From positions 52,819 through 116,818 of the forward strand of contig NZ_JADDRL010000016.1 in the NCBI RefSeq assembly GCF_021538895.1: a stretch of 64,000 nucleotides of DNA, in the 5' to 3' direction. The translations under genes and the position numbers were made by a program. The notes under the pieces were generated by a model. The model did no database searches. It saw only the letters and a list, made by a program, of their open reading frames with translations, and was not told where the DNA came from. The stretch comes from Streptomyces olivochromogenes (GTDB lineage: Bacteria > Actinomycetota > Actinomycetes > Streptomycetales > Streptomycetaceae). Position 1 is the stretch's first letter. Each line of letters begins with the position of its first letter. Shown here piece after piece: positions 8,350-16,487 of the stretch.

Positions 8350-8865
8350 CTACTCGGGCGGTGCGGCGCCGGTCTGCTCGTCGACCATGAACCGGGCGTA
8401 CCAGTCGGGCCAGTTGGGATCCTCCTGGCCGATGCGCTTCTCGTGTTCACCGTGGGCGGCGGCCGCGCGCCGCAGCGCGCTCGCGAGTTCGGTCACGGAG
8501 CCGTAGGACGTCGGCCCGGGATCGACGCGCCCGGGGAGCCGGGCCTTCACCGGGATCCCGGAGGGGTACTTGCCGGAATACGGCCGAAGCCGGTCGATCT
8601 CCGTTCTCTCCGCGTACTTCTCGCACTCGCTCAGGAAATGACGGACGTGCGGCTGGCTTCCGTGCTCGTCAAAGGCGGCGCGGTCGGCGTACAGCTCGAA
8701 GAAGAGGCGCTGGTTCGACGCTCCCTCGACCTCGCAGCAGGCGTACACCAGGGTGCCCGGCTCCTGCGTACGGACCGCCGCGCCGGCCTCCCGGACCAGC
8801 TCGTCGAACGCTTCACCGGCACCCTCGCGCAGCGTGAAGCGGACACAAAGCGCCATCTGGCTCAT
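8350..8865 (-). CDS. Antibiotic biosynthesis monooxygenase (ABM) domain protein
   Basis: A 171-residue protein. Residues 1-100 form an ABM dimeric alpha-beta barrel (ALCVRFTLREGAGEAFDELV, EPGTLVYACCEVE, FFELYADRAAFDEH). The C-terminal 45 residues form a separate helical segment with PNWPDWYARFMVDEQ. ATG 8865 is preceded by AAGGAGG. ABM proteins include quinol monooxygenases and heme- or polyketide-acting oxygenases. The operon with a cysteine hydrolase and the divergent exported epoxide hydrolase suggest catabolism or detoxification of a small organic molecule. Confidence 0.78.
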   Translation of the reverse strand: MSQMALCVRFTLREGAGEAFDELVREAGAAVRTQEPGTLVYACCEVEGASNQRLFFELYADRAAFDEHGSQPHVRHFLSECEKYAERTEIDRLRPYSGKYPSGIPVKARLPGRVDPGPTSYGSVTELASALRRAAAAHGEHEKRIGQEDPNWPDWYARFMVDEQTGAAPPE

Positions 8866-9049
8866 TCCTGCCTCCTTCTTGCCCTTCCCAGTCTCACCAC
8901 GCATCGCTCGGCCCGCGCGCGCGGACGGCGACCGTGCCACCCCGCGTACCGGGCCGCCGGAGACCGCGGGCTCCGATTGCGGGAGCAAGGGGTGCGACCC
9001 AGCATGGGCTGGGCGGACGTACGCCCGTCGGACGCGGAAAGGGAGCCTC

Positions 9050-10183
9050 ATGTCTCAGGCATCCGGGAACGGCGACTCCGAGGACGAAGCCACCACCCGA
9101 TTGCCCCGGCGCCACGTGCTGCGCACGGCCGGTGCGGGTGCGCTGGGGCTCGGCCTGGGAAGCGCCGCACTGGCCGCCACCCTGCCGGACGGCGGGGCCT
9201 CGCACCCCGAGGCCACGCCCATACCCACGCCGCGGGACCTCGGCTCCGTCGGGCAGGCGCCGCATCTGCCGGCCGGCTTCACCAAGACGTTCACCAGCCG
9301 TTTCGTCCAAGCCGACGGACTGCGCCAGCACGCGGTCGTCGGAGGCGAGGGGCCGCCGCTGCTCCTGATCCACGGCTGGCCCGAGACCTGGTACGCCTGG
9401 CGCCTGGTGATGCCGGCGCTGGCCAAGCACTTCACGGTCATCGCGGTCGACCAGCGCGGCATCGGGCTGACCGACAAGCCCAAGTCCGGGTACGACACCG
9501 GGACCCTGGCGCGCGACATGGTCGCTCTGATGGACGCGCTCGGCCACCAGCGGTTCGCCGTGGTCGGCCACGACACCGGAATGCCCATCGCCTACGCACT
9601 GGCCGCGGATCACCCGGACCGCGTCGACCGCCTGGCCGTCGCCGAGGCGATCCTCCCGGGCGTGACCCCGTCGCCGCCCATGATCGGCTCCGCGCAGGTC
9701 AACAACCGGCTGTGGCACATCCCCTTCAACCGGCTCGCCGACGTGAACGAAGAGCTCGTCCGGGGACGCGAAGGCATCTACTTCGGCTGGCAGTTCGCCA
9801 CCAAGGCCGTACGCAAACTCCCCCTCTACGCCGTCGACCACTACGTCCGGGTCCTCGCCTCCGGGCACGACGCCCTGCGCGGCAGCTTCGGGTGGTACCG
9901 GGCGCTCGACACCACCAGCGCGCAGGACCTGCGACGCAGGAAACACCCGCTGACCCTGCCCGTCCTCGCGATCGGCGGCGCGGGGAGCCTCGGTGGCAAT
10001 GTCGCCGGCACGATGAAACTCGTCGCCCACGACGTGCGCAGTGCCGTCCTTCCCGGCTCCGGCCACTGGGTGGCCGAGGAGGCTCCCCAGGAGCTGCTCG
10101 CGGCGCTGACCACGTTCCTGGCCCCGTACCGCGACCAGGGCCGGGGCACACGGCCTCCGGCCGCCGCGACGCTCGGCAAATGA
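9050..10183 (+). CDS. Exported alpha/beta hydrolase, epoxide-hydrolase-like
   Basis: A 377-residue alpha/beta hydrolase. The N-terminus has a twin-arginine-like signal (LPRRHVLRTAGAGALGLG, residues about 15-32), so export by Tat is likely. The HGWPETWYAW oxyanion motif and nucleophile elbow VGHDTGMPIAYA have aspartate as nucleophile, as in epoxide hydrolases and haloacetate dehalogenases. The catalytic histidine is in GSGHWVAEEAP. ATG 9050 follows GGAAAGGGA. It is divergent from the ABM-hydrolase pair. The substrate is not predictable. Confidence 0.85.
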   Translation: MSQASGNGDSEDEATTRLPRRHVLRTAGAGALGLGLGSAALAATLPDGGASHPEATPIPTPRDLGSVGQAPHLPAGFTKTFTSRFVQADGLRQHAVVGGEGPPLLLIHGWPETWYAWRLVMPALAKHFTVIAVDQRGIGLTDKPKSGYDTGTLARDMVALMDALGHQRFAVVGHDTGMPIAYALAADHPDRVDRLAVAEAILPGVTPSPPMIGSAQVNNRLWHIPFNRLADVNEELVRGREGIYFGWQFATKAVRKLPLYAVDHYVRVLASGHDALRGSFGWYRALDTTSAQDLRRRKHPLTLPVLAIGGAGSLGGNVAGTMKLVAHDVRSAVLPGSGHWVAEEAPQELLAALTTFLAPYRDQGRGTRPPAAATLGK

Positions 10184-10186
10184 CGT

Positions 10187-10621
10187 TCACCGGCCGCCGC
10201 TGGTCTCGATGTGGTACCTCGTCAGCGCGAACAGGATCAGCAGGTCGAGGGTCATCACCGAGATGGCCCACACCGGGTAGTACGGAACGAACATGAACTG
10301 GGTGATCAGGCTGATCCCCGCCACCGCCGCGCCGGCTCCGCGGCCCCAGCTCTTGTTCATCAGCACGCCCAGACCGGCGATGACGAGCGCCAGTCCGACG
10401 ACGAGGTGGATCACGCCCCAGGCGGTCAGGCCGAACCGGTAGGCGTACTGGGACGAGGAGGCGAACAGGCTGTCCTGCGCGATGCCTGATACGCCCATGA
10501 GAATGCTGAGCGGTCCGCTGAGCATCATCATGGCCCCGGCGGCCAAGGACGGAGTGTCGATCACCTTGGCGCCGCCGGGCGCCCCGTGCCCCTGCTGTGC
10601 CTTGTCGGGCATCGCTGTCAT
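10187..10621 (-). CDS. DUF7144-type four-helix membrane protein
   Basis: A 144-residue protein with a short hydrophilic head and four transmembrane segments (about 28-48, 66-88, 95-115, 118-138). It resembles the small streptomycete membrane proteins grouped as DUF7144 (FGLTAWGVIHLVVGLALVIA, LDLLILFALTRY). ATG 10621 has AGGAAGG upstream. It is convergent with the hydrolase, only three bases from its stop. Function unknown. Confidence 0.75.
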   Translation of the reverse strand: MTAMPDKAQQGHGAPGGAKVIDTPSLAAGAMMMLSGPLSILMGVSGIAQDSLFASSSQYAYRFGLTAWGVIHLVVGLALVIAGLGVLMNKSWGRGAGAAVAGISLITQFMFVPYYPVWAISVMTLDLLILFALTRYHIETSGGR

Positions 10622-10806
10622 GGTCGTCGCCTTCCTGTACAGCGCGGTCAGCGACGCACAGTGGCCGTGCGAAGCCAGCCGCGTCTCCCTGACAGGATCA
10701 CCGCAATCCCGCGGCACCGCGACCGCAGCCGACCGAGCGGGACGACGTACGTACACCCCGTTGGGCGCAGGGCGGTCAGACGCTCACCGGAGTCGCGACC
10801 CGGCCG

Positions 10807-10965
10807 GCTGACGCGGTCGTTTCCGGCCAACGCGACGATCACGTCATTGCCCGAGGTGCCCACGATGTCGTCGTCGCCGTTCGTACCGACGATCGTCGCG
10901 GGCACACCCTCGCAGGTCGGAACGGGCGCGAGTGCGGCAGGCAGCACGGCGAGTGGGCGATCGGC
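10807..10965 (-). pseudogene. Relic of a secreted RTX-type calcium-binding repeat protein
   Basis: The minus strand reads PTCEGVPATIVGTNGDDDIV, then GTSGNDVIVALAGNDRV. That is the usual beginning of the repeat domain of exported actinobacterial calcium-binding proteins (GGxGNDxI nonapeptides), preceded by an alanine-rich stretch like the end of a signal peptide. No further repeats follow and there is no plausible start. It is a fragment in the 480-base gap between the DUF7144 gene and the SHOCT gene; I see nothing else there. Confidence 0.65.
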
Positions 10966-11101
10966 GCTGGTGACGTTCCTCGGGTGGGTGCGGTCGTTGG
11001 GCCGTCCGGCCCCCTCGCGGGGAACGATGGCCCTACTCCGCCGCTGCCCCTGCCGACCATCCTGGAATTCACCGAGCCATCGGCCGAGGGAAGTGATCGG
11101 C

Positions 11102-11380
11102 ATGATGTGGTACGACGGCGGATGGGGCTGGGGCGGCTGGTTCGCCATGGCCGTGTTCATGGTGCTGTTCTGGGCTCTGATCATCGCTGGAGTCATCGCG
11201 CTCGTGCGCTACCTCGCCGGTCCCCGTCACCACCAGGACTCCGGCCCGCACCCGTTGAACGGCGAACCCCGATGGGGAAGCCGGCGGGCCGAGGACGTGC
11301 TCGCCGAGCGGTTCGCGCGCGGGGAGATCGACGACGACGAGTACGTACGACGTCTCGCGCTGCTTCGGGAGCACCGGTGA
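11102..11380 (+). CDS. SHOCT-domain small membrane protein
   Basis: A 92-residue protein. A Trp/Gly-rich start (MMWYDGGWGWGGWF) leads into one transmembrane helix (about 14-38). The C-terminal SHOCT motif is AEDVLAERFARGEIDDDEYVRRLALL. SHOCT domains are short oligomerisation or binding modules common in small actinobacterial membrane proteins. Its stop overlaps the cupredoxin start (GTGA), so the two are probably made together and may cooperate at the membrane in copper handling. Confidence 0.85.
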   Translation: MMWYDGGWGWGGWFAMAVFMVLFWALIIAGVIALVRYLAGPRHHQDSGPHPLNGEPRWGSRRAEDVLAERFARGEIDDDEYVRRLALLREHR

Positions 11381-11958
11381 GCGCGGCCCGCCGAGTGATG
11401 TGGCCGGCGGTCTTCGCGGCAGCCGCGGCGTTGGTGCTGGGCATCGCCACGACGGCCTTCTTCGCCGCCACGGGGACCTTCCGCGCCACGGCTCCCGCGT
11501 CCTGGACGGTGCAGGGCACGCGATGCGGTGCGCCCACGCCGACCGGCAGCGTGGTCCATGTGACCGTCGAGGACATGGGACGCATGATGGGCGGCCGCCC
11601 GGGCCTGCACGGCATGGGCATGATGCGCCTCGTCGCCACCCCGGCGACGGCTCCGGCCGGGAAGGTGACACTGCGGGTGGTCAACGCGGGAACACTCCCG
11701 CACGAAGTCGTCGTGCTGCCACTGTCGGCGGGTCGGATCGCAGGAGAACGGGCCGTGGGCGCCAGCGGGCGGACTTCCGAGACGGGCAGCCTCGGAGAGG
11801 CCTCGCGTACCTGCGGCGCGGGCAAGGGGGACGGAATCCTCCCCCGTACGACAGGCTGGACCACGGTGACGCTGCGGCCAGGCCGCTACGAGCTGCTGTG
11901 CAACTTCCCCGGCCACTACGCCTCCGGCATGTACGCCGAGCTCGACGTGGTCCGGTAG
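11377..11958 (+). CDS. Exported cupredoxin-like copper protein
   Basis: A 193-residue protein with an N-terminal signal or anchor helix (about 9-33) and a plastocyanin/azurin-type C-terminal domain. Type-1 copper ligands are visible: histidine in TLPHEVVVLPL and the cluster C-x4-H-x4-M in LLCNFPGHYASGM near the end. A Met/Gly/His-rich patch (MGRMMGGRPGLHGMGMMR, about 68-85) may also bind copper. GTG 11377 overlaps the SHOCT gene stop. The protein is predicted to work outside the cytoplasmic membrane in electron transfer or copper binding. Confidence 0.85.
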   Translation: MSAARRVMWPAVFAAAAALVLGIATTAFFAATGTFRATAPASWTVQGTRCGAPTPTGSVVHVTVEDMGRMMGGRPGLHGMGMMRLVATPATAPAGKVTLRVVNAGTLPHEVVVLPLSAGRIAGERAVGASGRTSETGSLGEASRTCGAGKGDGILPRTTGWTTVTLRPGRYELLCNFPGHYASGMYAELDVVR

Positions 11959-11974
11959 CTACGGCCGGGCCCCA

Positions 11975-12349
11975 CTACCGCTGGGCGAAGCAGGTCACCG
12001 GCCGGCCCGCCGTTCCCTCCCGTTGGTCCAGAACGCGGCCGTCGCCTTCCATCAGGAGGCAGTGCGCCACGCCCGTACCGGTAGGCACGACCTTGAGGCG
12101 TGGAGTGTGCCCACCGTCCTCCCGTGTGTTCCAGTCGGCTCCGCGCACCGCGGCCGGTACGCTCACCGCGCCGTTGAGGCCGTCGACGTAGTCGTGCCTG
12201 ACGGATTTCAGGTCGCCGCCCTCGGTCCAGGCTTTGTACGTCACGTCGGTGCTCTCGGCACCGCAGGCCGACAGAAGTCCACCTGCGATGACCAGTCCCG
12301 CCGCCATGGCGGTGAGCTTCATGGCCGCGAATATGGGGAATGAAGGCAT
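11975..12349 (-). CDS. Small lipoprotein
   Basis: A 124-residue exported protein with a lipobox GLLSAC at the end of a hydrophobic signal; the cysteine would be lipidated. The mature part has two further cysteines (VAHCLLMEGDG and TCFAQR). ATG 12349 is supported by GAGAGG upstream; ATG 12322 (MKLTAMAAG) is an alternative closer to the signal. I do not recognise the mature domain. It is convergent with the cupredoxin gene, 16 bases apart. Confidence 0.7.
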   Translation of the reverse strand: MPSFPIFAAMKLTAMAAGLVIAGGLLSACGAESTDVTYKAWTEGGDLKSVRHDYVDGLNGAVSVPAAVRGADWNTREDGGHTPRLKVVPTGTGVAHCLLMEGDGRVLDQREGTAGRPVTCFAQR

Positions 12350-12390
12350 GACTTGGCCTCTCACTCGGTCAGTTCACTTGGGAGGACATC

Positions 12391-13020
12391 GTGCGGATCG
12401 TCTCCGCCTGGGGCCGCGGCCTGCGCCACCGCGAGGAGCGCTATCACCACGACTACAAATTCGCCTGGTGGGTCATCTACGCCACCATCCCGATCGTCGT
12501 GGTGGGCCTCGCCGCCAAGAAGCTCGTCGAGGGGCCGCTGGGGTCACTGTGGGTGGTGGCGGGCTCGCTGATCGTCGGATCCGGCGTGATGTGGGCGGCC
12601 GACCAGATGGGCCGGCACAAGCGCGGCGAGGACGACACCTCGCTGAAGGACGCGATGCTGGTGGGCAGCTCACAGATCCTCGCCCTGCCCTTCCCGGGCT
12701 TCTCCCGCTCCGGCGCCACCATGTCCACCGCGCTCATCCTCGACCTGGACCGGGTGGCGGCCACCCGCCTCTCCTTCTTCCTCGGCATCCCCGCCCTGAC
12801 CGGCGCCGGCCTGTACGAGCTGAAGGACGCGGTGGGTGCCGGAGTCGGCGCCGCACCGCTCGCCGTGGGCACCGCCGTCTCCTTCGTCGTCGCCTACGCC
12901 TCCATCGCCTGGCTGCTGAAGTTCGTCGCCAAGCACAGCTTCAACGCGTTCGTGGTCTACCGGATCGTCATCGGGGCGGCGCTGCTGGGACTGCTGGCCA
13001 CCGGGGTGCTCAGCGCATGA
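12391..13020 (+). pseudogene. uppP: N-terminally truncated undecaprenyl-diphosphate phosphatase (UppP/BacA)
   Basis: The 209 codons match the C-terminal three quarters of UppP, which recycles undecaprenyl pyrophosphate. The second active-site motif is intact (GFSRSGATMSTALILDLDR), followed by the usual helices. The first 65-75 residues are missing, including the catalytic E-FLPVSSSGH region and the first helices. Homology begins abruptly near 12380 (WEDIVRIVSAW), next to the divergent lipoprotein start. GTG 12391 follows GGGAGG, so a protein may still be made, but catalysis is unlikely. A full copy is presumably elsewhere in the genome. Confidence 0.75.
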
Positions 13021-13267
13021 CAGGTGGTCGGACCCTGCCATGTGTTCCCACGGGCAAGGGCACGAGACTCCGGACATGACAGCGCTCGCGAAGGAGCGCA
13101 AGCTGGGATGAGTGCAGGGGGGACACCTGGCGTTCGACGAATCTGTCGATCGGGCGATCGGGCGAGGCGAGCTGCACATAGGGCGTCGAGGCCCACCGAA
13201 GGTGGCGTCGTTCCTGCCCAGAAGGTCCGCCGAGTTCGTGGGGGTGGCGGGAGACGAAAGGTCACTC

Positions 13268-14338
13268 ATGCCGCAAACCATGCGCGCGCTCGTAGCCGGA
13301 GAGGTCGGCGAGCCGAACGATGTCCTGCGGCTGGAATCCCGGCCCGTTCCCACGGCGGAAGCCGGCCAGGCGTTGATCCGTGTGAAGGCGACTCCGATTC
13401 ACGCCAGCGATCTGCACGTGTTGCGCGGTCGCTACGGTTTCTCCCCCGAATTCCCCACCGTCGGGGGGCACATGGAATGCGTGGGCCGTATCGAGGCCCT
13501 GGGTCCGGACACCGAGGGATTGAAGATCGGCGAGCGTGTGGTGGCCGTCGCCGTCCCGGCCGTACCCGGGCCGCGTGTGGCCGGCACCTGGCAGGAATAC
13601 CTTGTCGCCGATACGCACAGGCTTCTGCCGGTCCCCGACCGGCTGAGCGACTCCAGCGCCTGTCAACTCGCCGTCAACCCGTTGACCGCGCTGCTCCTGG
13701 TGACACGCGAACTCGATGTACAGCCGGGAGAATGGCTGTTGCAGACGGCGGCGGGCTCCACCGTCGGCCGCCTCATCATTCAGCTGGCCAGGCACTTGGG
13801 CATTCGCACGATCAATGTGGTGCGGCGGCGCGATGCCGTTGAGGAGATCAAGGCGCTTGGTGGCGACGAGGTCATTTGCACGGAGGACGAGGACCTGTTG
13901 CGGCGTGTGACCGAGATTGCGGGACCGGTCGGCGTACGCAAGGCCGTCGACTGTGTCGCGGGCCAGGTAGGCGCCCAGGTGTCCCAGGCATTGGCTCCGG
14001 GAGGAGAGGTCGTGGTCTACGGCGCGCTCTCCACCCACCGGCAGACCGACCCGGCGGCACTGACGATTCCAGTGGCGGCACGCTCGCTCATCTACGAGAC
14101 CAAAGTGGTCCGTGGCTTCTGGCTGAACCGCTGGTTCGGCACTGCCTCACCTACGGATGCGCTGCGCGCGCTGTCCGAGGTTCGCAGCCTCGTCGCCGAC
14201 GAAGTACTGAGCATCCCCCAAGGCCGGCCGTTCCCGCTCGAACGCTTCACGGAAGCCATCGCGTTCGCCGAAACACCCGCTCACGGCGCCAAACCCCTCT
14301 TCGTCTTCGAAGACGGCCGGGGCGGAGACGACGAGTAG
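13268..14338 (+). CDS. Zinc-independent MDR oxidoreductase (enoyl reductase-like)
   Basis: A 356-residue medium-chain dehydrogenase/reductase resembling trans-2-enoyl-CoA reductase (MECR/ETR) and quinone reductases. The N-terminal GroES-like part has HASDLHVLRGRYGFSPEFP and VGGHMECVGRIEALG. The nucleotide-binding part has LLQTAAGSTVGRLIIQLAR. The cysteine ligands of structural zinc are absent. ATG 13268 follows GAAAGG; the frame is open upstream but without protein-like composition. The 247 bases before it show no gene. Likely NADPH-dependent; substrate unknown. Confidence 0.85.
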   Translation: MPQTMRALVAGEVGEPNDVLRLESRPVPTAEAGQALIRVKATPIHASDLHVLRGRYGFSPEFPTVGGHMECVGRIEALGPDTEGLKIGERVVAVAVPAVPGPRVAGTWQEYLVADTHRLLPVPDRLSDSSACQLAVNPLTALLLVTRELDVQPGEWLLQTAAGSTVGRLIIQLARHLGIRTINVVRRRDAVEEIKALGGDEVICTEDEDLLRRVTEIAGPVGVRKAVDCVAGQVGAQVSQALAPGGEVVVYGALSTHRQTDPAALTIPVAARSLIYETKVVRGFWLNRWFGTASPTDALRALSEVRSLVADEVLSIPQGRPFPLERFTEAIAFAETPAHGAKPLFVFEDGRGGDDE

Positions 14339-14342
14339 GACA

Positions 14343-14377
14343 CCCGTCGGGCCGATTTGAATGTGGGTGTCCATCTG
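14343..14377. repeat. Fragment C of the radical-SAM gene 3' end
   Basis: These 35 bases are identical to 27845-27879. On the minus strand they encode MDTHIQIGPTG, close to the C-terminal MDTAIQIGPTG of the TIGR03960 gene at 29847-31835. The fragment sits five bases after the MDR gene stop, with no coding context. Same orientation as the intact gene. It looks like an attachment or recombination scar. Confidence 0.7.
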
Positions 14378-14399
14378 GGCAGGCAGTTGCATGCAAGAC

Positions 14400-14939
14400 C
14401 TAAGGAACCGTCACACTGCGAACGACGGCGCTCGCCAACTCACGTGCAGATGACGGAAGTCGAAGACTCGGATAACGGCCGGTCCGCCGCCCTCGCTGAA
14501 ACCATTCTTCGAACTCTTCGCTCACCTGCCTGGACGTCAGCAACAGAACCACGGCCATCGAACGCGGCCTGCCACCCTCCAAGGTGGTCACCTTGAACCA
14601 CCCGGTCAGGTCCAGGGCCAGCTTCTCCTTCGGCCATATCTCACTGCTGTTGGGAACGCGGTGAACGACCCACACGTCATGATCTTCAGGCTGGTCAAGG
14701 ACCCTGCCTTCGACCTTGATCTCAGCGTCGAAGGCGTCACCTTCGATCGGATTGGTGAGCCAGGCTCGACTCTCTTGCCCAGGTTCGGCAGCCTGAGCTC
14801 TTTTTCTGGCTCGCCGCCGTTGCGGAGAGGACAGCAACCGGACCAGTGCGCGTTGTCCGTGACGGGTGCACGCGACGAAAAAGGACACAAGGACGGTGCT
14901 CAACGCACCACATAGTGCACCTATCAACCCGTTGATCAT
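14400..14939 (-). CDS. Hypothetical membrane-anchored protein
   Basis: A 179-residue protein that I do not recognise. One N-terminal transmembrane helix (about 3-23), a basic stretch (SSPQRRRARKRAQ, about 38-50), then a soluble domain with AWLTNPIEGDAFDAEIKVEG and HDVWVVHRVPNSSEIWP, which looks like a compact beta-rich domain. ATG 14939 (MINGLIGALCG) is chosen because the upstream frame has no protein-like sequence. Codon use is less GC-biased than the core genes, in keeping with accessory DNA. Confidence 0.6.
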   Translation of the reverse strand: MINGLIGALCGALSTVLVSFFVACTRHGQRALVRLLSSPQRRRARKRAQAAEPGQESRAWLTNPIEGDAFDAEIKVEGRVLDQPEDHDVWVVHRVPNSSEIWPKEKLALDLTGWFKVTTLEGGRPRSMAVVLLLTSRQVSEEFEEWFQRGRRTGRYPSLRLPSSARELASAVVRSVTVP

Positions 14940-15112
14940 CTCGACAGGGCGCGCACCGGTGGGTTTGTCACTGCGCGCCTCCCCCTCATCGAGGAGGGTA
15001 GGCCCTGGGCGGCTTCGCTTGTAGCCGCCTTGCGTAATCGCGACCTTTGCGTAGCTCGGCGTTCGAAACGGCGGCCTCCCCCGAACGGTGATCGCCCCCG
15101 GTGCTGTTGATG

Positions 15113-15418
15113 TCAGCTGTGGCTGTCGGAGACATTCTGGACCGGTCGCCTCCGAGCCCAAGGAAGGCGGCGGGGGGTGGGGACCCCGCATCCGTACATG
15201 AGGGCGAGCATGACGCATCTGGCGTCCCGACGGTCGTAGCCCGTCGCTTCCCTGATCTCGGTGATCGCTTCCTCCCACTTCCTTTGCTGGATCAGCTGTC
15301 GTGCCCGTTCCTGCGCGAACCTTGGGACGGGGATCGCCAGGGCGCGGATGATGTCTGCGTCCAAGCGTTGTCGGCGCGCACGTCGGATTCGTATCCAAGT
15401 CCCCAAAGACGACTTCAT
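15113..15418 (-). CDS. Hypothetical protein with L7/L12-C-terminal-like helix pair
   Basis: A 101-residue basic protein. The segment ARQLIQQRKWEEAITEIREA followed by TGYDRRDARCVMLAL resembles the helix-turn-helix of the L7/L12 C-terminal domain, often seen in small actinobacterial proteins. ATG 15418 (MKSSLGTW) is my choice; the frame is open 21 codons further. The 173-base gap to the previous gene shows nothing I recognise. Function unknown. Confidence 0.45.
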   Translation of the reverse strand: MKSSLGTWIRIRRARRQRLDADIIRALAIPVPRFAQERARQLIQQRKWEEAITEIREATGYDRRDARCVMLALMYGCGVPTPRRLPWARRRPVQNVSDSHS

Positions 15419-15540
15419 CACTTCTCCCAGTAGCGCGCGGTGGCCGCAAAGACTGACTGAGCGCTGCCTCAACCGCCGCATTTCCTACGGCGTTTACTCG
15501 CCCCTCGAAAGGACAGGCAGAGGGATCGCATACTGACGTC

Positions 15541-16029
15541 ATGTCCTCGCCACAGCGGTTCCGAGACACCAGGCATACGAAGTACCACTTCATTGATCAT
15601 GTGCTCGTGCGCTGTCCGAAGTGCACGGGCATCGCACACGTTGCCCCGGCGGCATCGGCTGGCGGCGACGAGGCTGCTTCGATGTTCACCCGGCGCCGTC
15701 TCGTCTGTCGGGCGTGCGGTCTGTCACGAGATGCCGCTGGAGGCCTTCGCCTCTTCCGGGGCTCAGGGGAAGCCACGGATCCATACTTCGGCCTCCCGCT
15801 GTGGCTGCAAGCGGAGACTCGACACGGCCGGCTGTGGGCCTACAACCCGGAACACCTCAAGCTGATCGGGCAGTTCGTACAGGCACCGTTGCGCGAACGA
15901 GCCCCTTGGAACGCGCAGGTGCGAAAGATGACGCTCATTGCCCGGCTTCCGGCCTGGATCAAGAGCGCGAAGAACCGCGATGAGGTCCTGCGCGCCATCG
16001 AGCGCATTCGGTCCTCCCTGGTTACCTGA
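15541..16029 (+). CDS. Zinc-ribbon hypothetical protein
   Basis: A 162-residue protein. Two cysteine pairs, CPKC (about residues 25-28) and CRAC (about 56-59), form a likely zinc ribbon. The remainder contains GLPLWLQAETRHGRLWAYN and a basic helical C-terminus. Conserved-looking and free of signal peptide. Function unknown; nucleic acid or protein binding is possible. ATG 15541 begins the family-like start. It is divergent from the gene at 15418. Confidence 0.6.
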   Translation: MSSPQRFRDTRHTKYHFIDHVLVRCPKCTGIAHVAPAASAGGDEAASMFTRRRLVCRACGLSRDAAGGLRLFRGSGEATDPYFGLPLWLQAETRHGRLWAYNPEHLKLIGQFVQAPLRERAPWNAQVRKMTLIARLPAWIKSAKNRDEVLRAIERIRSSLVT

Positions 16030-16425
16030 CGAGCTCAACCCACCACTCTCCCGAGTTCTGGCTGGTCTGCCCAGGGCCACCAGAAAGTCAGGCCTACCGA
16101 AGAGGAAGAAGCCGCCCTTGCCGATCAGGAGGGTGCCCAGCCTGACGACGCCGACGCTCTTGCCCTCTTTCACCATCAGTGAGCCCGAGATCTTTTGCCC
16201 GAGATCGAGGTAGGCAGGGAGCCGTCCGTTCCGCCGGAGCATCAGTCCGACGCTGATGAGCGCTGCGCCAAAGACCAGGGTGAGTACGCTCGTCCGAAGC
16301 TGGTGGCTCGGTGCGCTCGCCGTCCGGGGCCGGCTGTGGTCAGCAGCAGTCGCGGGGGTTGCTGTACTGCGCCGCTGTACAGCAGAGGTCGAGGTCGTCC
16401 GCTCTGGGAGCGGGGTGGTGGTCAT
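15763..16425 (-). other. Doubtful ORF, possibly a decayed membrane-protein gene
   Basis: From ATG 16425 the minus strand encodes a basic Ser/Thr-rich head, one transmembrane helix (TSVLTLVFGAALISVGLMLR) and a short tail up to about 16050. Beyond that the frame runs antisense through the zinc-ribbon gene and stops at 15763. A 260-base overlap of two genes is unlikely, so I read this as a small protein that lost its natural stop, or a remnant. Confidence 0.25.
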
Positions 16426-16487
16426 CGGGTTGGTTTGGGGGTGTGCGCCGTGGGCGGACCTCCCGCCGCTACTCCCCCCGAGCGTGA

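Noticed and set aside
13112..13267. Upstream extension of the MDR oxidoreductase frame
   Set aside because: The added 52 residues do not resemble the family; ATG 13268 has a ribosome site and matches the family start.
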